Origin: Parasphingopyxis algicola
GTDB lineage: Bacteria; Pseudomonadota; Alphaproteobacteria; Sphingomonadales; Sphingomonadaceae
Assembly: GCF_013378075.1 (NCBI RefSeq)
Contig: NZ_CP051131.1
Location: 434,001-498,000 of the forward strand
Direction of reading: 5' to 3'
DNA: 64,000 bases
The position numbers and the translations under genes are program-made. Shown here piece by piece: positions 61,888 through 64,000 of the stretch (position 1 is its first letter; each line of letters opens with the position of its first letter). The notes beneath the pieces are model-generated. The model saw nothing but the letters and a program-made list of their open reading frames with translations, was not told the DNA's origin and searched no databases.

Positions 61888-63573
61888 TTAGGAAGCCGCG
61901 ACGCCCGCAAGCTCCCGGCGCAGCACCTTGCCGAGCGGGTTGCGCGGCAGCGATTCGACCGTCCGCAGCTTTTCCGGAAGCTTGTAGACCGAGATCCCGA
62001 CGTCCTGCAGATGCGCAGTCAGCTCCTCGAGTTCGAGCGTTTCGCCCTCCGCCAGCGCGACGACCGCGCAGATCTTTTCGCCGAGCCGCTCGTCGGGATA
62101 GGCGGCGCAGGCGGCCTCGCGGACCTTGGGATGGCTCTCGATCAGGCCGTCCAGTTCGGCCGGGGAGATGTTCACGCCGCCGCGGATGATCACTTCCTTG
62201 GACCGGCCGACAAACTGGTAGAAACGCGCATCGTCCGGCGCGATCTCGAACAGGTCGCCCGTCCGGAAATAGCCTTGGTCGTCGAACGCGCTGGCGTTGA
62301 GTTCCTCCGCATTCCAATAGCCGTCGAACGTCATCGCGCCGTCGATCCGGAGCTCGCCCGCCTTACCCGCCTTAGTGATTTCCTCTTCGGTATCGGGATC
62401 GACGAGCCGGGTGCGGATCTTGTTGGGAAAGGCGCTCTTCCATTCGACGCCCTTCGCCCCGAAGCGCGGGAAATAGGAGGCGCGCAGATGCGCGTCAGGC
62501 ATCTCGGCATGGGTCGAGAAGAGCGAACAGCCCTCGTTCGAACCGAACACGTTCATTACCGGGACGCCGCGTTCCTGCCAGCCCTCGACCATCCAGATGG
62601 CGAGCGGCGCCGAACCCGAGCCCATGCAGCGCAGGTTCGAAAGGTCGATCGTCTCGAGCAGCTGGTCCTGCTTGAGCAGCATGTTGAGGATCGCGGGCGG
62701 GGCGACCGTGTAACTGATCTTCTCCTCGGCCATCTGGCGCAGGAAAACGGGGAGATCGAAGGGATGATGCTGGACGAGCTTGCCCTGCACCATGAGCCAG
62801 GGAATCACCATGCCCCCGATCGCGGCGATATTGATCAGCGGGAAAGGATTGAGGATCGCGGCGCCGGATTGAAGGTCGGCCGCCTCGATCATCGCCTCGC
62901 CGTTGACCGTCCAGTGATCGTGATGGCGCGGCACGCCCTTGGGATCCGCCTCGGTGCCCGATGTCCAGCAGATGGTAAGGATTTCGGAGGCCTCGGCCTC
63001 GCGGCGCGGCGTTTCCGAATCGGCGGCCCGGGCTTCGTGCCATTCGAACGACCGGTCGCTGTCTTCGCCGCCCGAGCCGAGCGCGAGGACCGGAACATCG
63101 CGCCCGTCCGCGTCGAGCATATCGGCGATCTCGGCGCGGTGATCGAAGCCGTGAAAAGTCTCGACCGTGAGGATTAGCTTGGGATCGACCTGGCCGACGA
63201 TCTTGCCGAGTTCGTGGCGGCGATAGGCCATCGCGGCGGGGCTCAGTATCGTTCCGAATCGCGCGCAGGCGAGAAAGGCGATCACACCCTCGACGATGTT
63301 GGGCAGTTGCGTGACGATAACGTCACCGGGTTTCAGCCCGAGTGCGGCAAAGGCCCGGCAGAAACTGTCGACGCGGATATCGATATCCGCGAAGCTCAGG
63401 CGCGCCGGCTCCGTGCCGGTCAGGTCCGGCCGATTCGGCGGGTCGATCAGTGCCTCTTCGCCGCCGCGCGCGGCCACGGCATCGCGCAGCAGGGAGTCGA
63501 CGGAAATTCCCTGCCACCAGCCGCGCTCGCGATAGGTTCGGCTGCGCTCTTCGGGCGTCATCTTGGCGGTCAC
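61888..63573 (-). CDS. Acyl-CoA synthetase (AMP-forming)
   Basis: 561 residues from GTG 63573, which follows AGAGGAATGCC; ATG 63561 is an alternative, and the upstream frame to 63675 is not needed. ANL superfamily: ATP loop 'TICWTSGTEADPKGVPR', 'FGSNEGCSLFST', hinge 'GRSKEVIIRGGVNISPAE', and the catalytic lysine near the C-terminus 'RNPLGKVLRREL'. Closest in style to cyclohexanecarboxylate- or 2,3-dihydroxybenzoate-type ligases. It activates a carboxylic acid to acyl-AMP and then acyl-CoA, presumably the first committed step for the adjacent thiolase, SDR and dehydrogenase. First gene of the operon, divergent from the last gene in the window. Confidence 0.92.
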   Translation of the reverse strand: MTAKMTPEERSRTYRERGWWQGISVDSLLRDAVAARGGEEALIDPPNRPDLTGTEPARLSFADIDIRVDSFCRAFAALGLKPGDVIVTQLPNIVEGVIAFLACARFGTILSPAAMAYRRHELGKIVGQVDPKLILTVETFHGFDHRAEIADMLDADGRDVPVLALGSGGEDSDRSFEWHEARAADSETPRREAEASEILTICWTSGTEADPKGVPRHHDHWTVNGEAMIEAADLQSGAAILNPFPLINIAAIGGMVIPWLMVQGKLVQHHPFDLPVFLRQMAEEKISYTVAPPAILNMLLKQDQLLETIDLSNLRCMGSGSAPLAIWMVEGWQERGVPVMNVFGSNEGCSLFSTHAEMPDAHLRASYFPRFGAKGVEWKSAFPNKIRTRLVDPDTEEEITKAGKAGELRIDGAMTFDGYWNAEELNASAFDDQGYFRTGDLFEIAPDDARFYQFVGRSKEVIIRGGVNISPAELDGLIESHPKVREAACAAYPDERLGEKICAVVALAEGETLELEELTAHLQDVGISVYKLPEKLRTVESLPRNPLGKVLRRELAGVAAS

Positions 63574-63695
63574 GGCATTCCTCTCATGGCCGCGTCGCGG
63601 CTCGTCATCTCCTGGGCGCCGAAACGGCATTGCGCTCATACGGCAAACTGCATAGGGTTGCACAGTAATACTCACTAAACGGGAAGAGGATCAAT
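63574..63695. promoter_or_regulatory. Divergent promoter region of the two CoA ligase genes
   Basis: The 122-base gap between divergent starts must hold both promoters. GGGAAGAGGATCAAT gives the ribosome site for the plus-strand gene and AGAGGAATGCC that of the minus-strand gene. I could not pick -35/-10 boxes or an operator with confidence. Confidence 0.4.
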
Positions 63696-64000
63696 ATGCA
63701 GGTGTCTGAAGCGCCGTTCAGGCACGTCGATTTCCCGCCCGTCGACCTCGATATCGATCGCCGCGACGATGGTACGATCGTCATGACGCCGGTGCAGCCG
63801 CTCGAGATCGGCATACCCAATGTACCGACCGGTCTGACGCGCCAGGCGGCGGCCACGCCCGACAAACCGCATCTGCGCGAACGCGACCCCGACAGCGGCG
63901 ATTGGCGGACGGCGACCTTCGGCGATGTGAAGCGTGCGGCCGACGGTCTGACCCAATGGCTGATCGACCATGATCTCACCGATGGCGGCGCCATGCTGAT
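63696..64000 (+). CDS. Feruloyl-CoA synthase-like ligase, 3'-truncated by window edge
   Basis: Only the first 101 residues are visible, with ATG 63696 preceded by GGGAAGAGGATCAAT at good spacing. The sequence 'EIGIPNVPTGLTRQAAATPD' then 'KPHLRERDPDSGDWRTATFG' is the N-terminal pattern of feruloyl-CoA synthase-type acyl-CoA synthetases ('ERD..GWR..T.' substrate-side region). It would activate a hydroxycinnamate or related acid to its CoA ester. It is divergent from the ligase at 61888-63573 and so likely belongs to the same catabolic regulon. The ATP-binding motifs lie beyond the window, so this rests on the N-terminus alone. Confidence 0.75.
   Translation, partial: MQVSEAPFRHVDFPPVDLDIDRRDDGTIVMTPVQPLEIGIPNVPTGLTRQAAATPDKPHLRERDPDSGDWRTATFGDVKRAADGLTQWLIDHDLTDGGAML

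Noticed and set aside
1-64000. tRNA, rRNA, riboswitch, prophage or insertion-sequence genes
   Set aside because: No convincing cloverleaf, rRNA core sequence, aptamer or transposase/integrase frame was seen.

Overview
The window looks like chromosome of an alphaproteobacterium, most likely a sphingomonad (order Sphingomonadales). This is inferred from the high-GC coding style, the mix of TonB receptor, carotenoid oxygenases, SnoaL-like proteins and CoA ligases, and several dispersed palindromic repeat families typical of that group. No rRNA, tRNA, transposase, phage or CRISPR signature was seen.

Left part (1-4.4 kb): the 3' end of an AT-richer unknown gene, a class II DAHP synthase, and a four-histidine carotenoid oxygenase divergent from a TetR regulator across a near-perfect operator palindrome.

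Electron-transfer locus (4.4-21.5 kb), the most unusual part. On the plus strand a tight operon encodes (i) a flavoprotein fused to two cyclic-nucleotide-binding domains and a four-cluster [4Fe-4S] module, (ii) a small membrane protein with candidate haem-b histidines, (iii) an FHA domain joined through one membrane span to a decahaem c-type cytochrome, and (iv) a CpdA-like phosphodiesterase. Convergent to it, a minus-strand operon encodes a pentahaem c554-like cytochrome, a lipoprotein with two GlcG/DUF336-like domains, an outer-membrane beta-barrel and a 1412-residue decahaem cytochrome with a C-terminal beta-propeller. A CcmI/CycH-like TPR protein sits beside them. Together they hold about 25 c-haem sites and could form a route from cytoplasmic reductant to the outer membrane, with cAMP and phosphothreonine inputs on the cytoplasmic side. 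A CHASE2 adenylate cyclase lies about 5 kb beyond. The route is an inference; the domains are read directly.

Middle (21.6-28.8 kb): catabolic-type acetolactate synthase, a D-2-hydroxyacid dehydrogenase, cysS (carrying an in-frame palindromic repeat), a secreted protein and the CHASE2 cyclase. 28.9-38 kb: a polysaccharide-type cluster with three glycosyltransferases, a methyltransferase, a sugar-nucleotide epimerase and one unknown protein. 38-44.6 kb: a fused HyuA-HyuB 5-oxoprolinase/hydantoinase followed by DUF969, DUF979 and DUF2891 genes, probably 5-oxoproline uptake and use. 44.7-49.2 kb: ABC-F ATPase, SCP2-type thiolase, nitronate monooxygenase.

Right part (49.2-64 kb): a TonB receptor with a strong terminator, then a head-to-tail minus-strand run of twelve genes (CoA ligase, SnoaL lipoprotein, spinster-type MFS, thiolase, tandem HxlR regulator, two SDRs, a DapB-fold dehydrogenase, LEH/SnoaL proteins, second carotenoid oxygenase). 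This looks like a catabolic operon for an isoprenoid, apocarotenoid or stilbene-like substrate. A divergent feruloyl-CoA-synthase-like gene runs off the right edge.

At least five palindromic repeat families are scattered through the window. Three copies lie inside reading frames (cysS, the oxoprolinase, the DUF969 gene), and one may have cut the signal peptide off the outer-membrane barrel.
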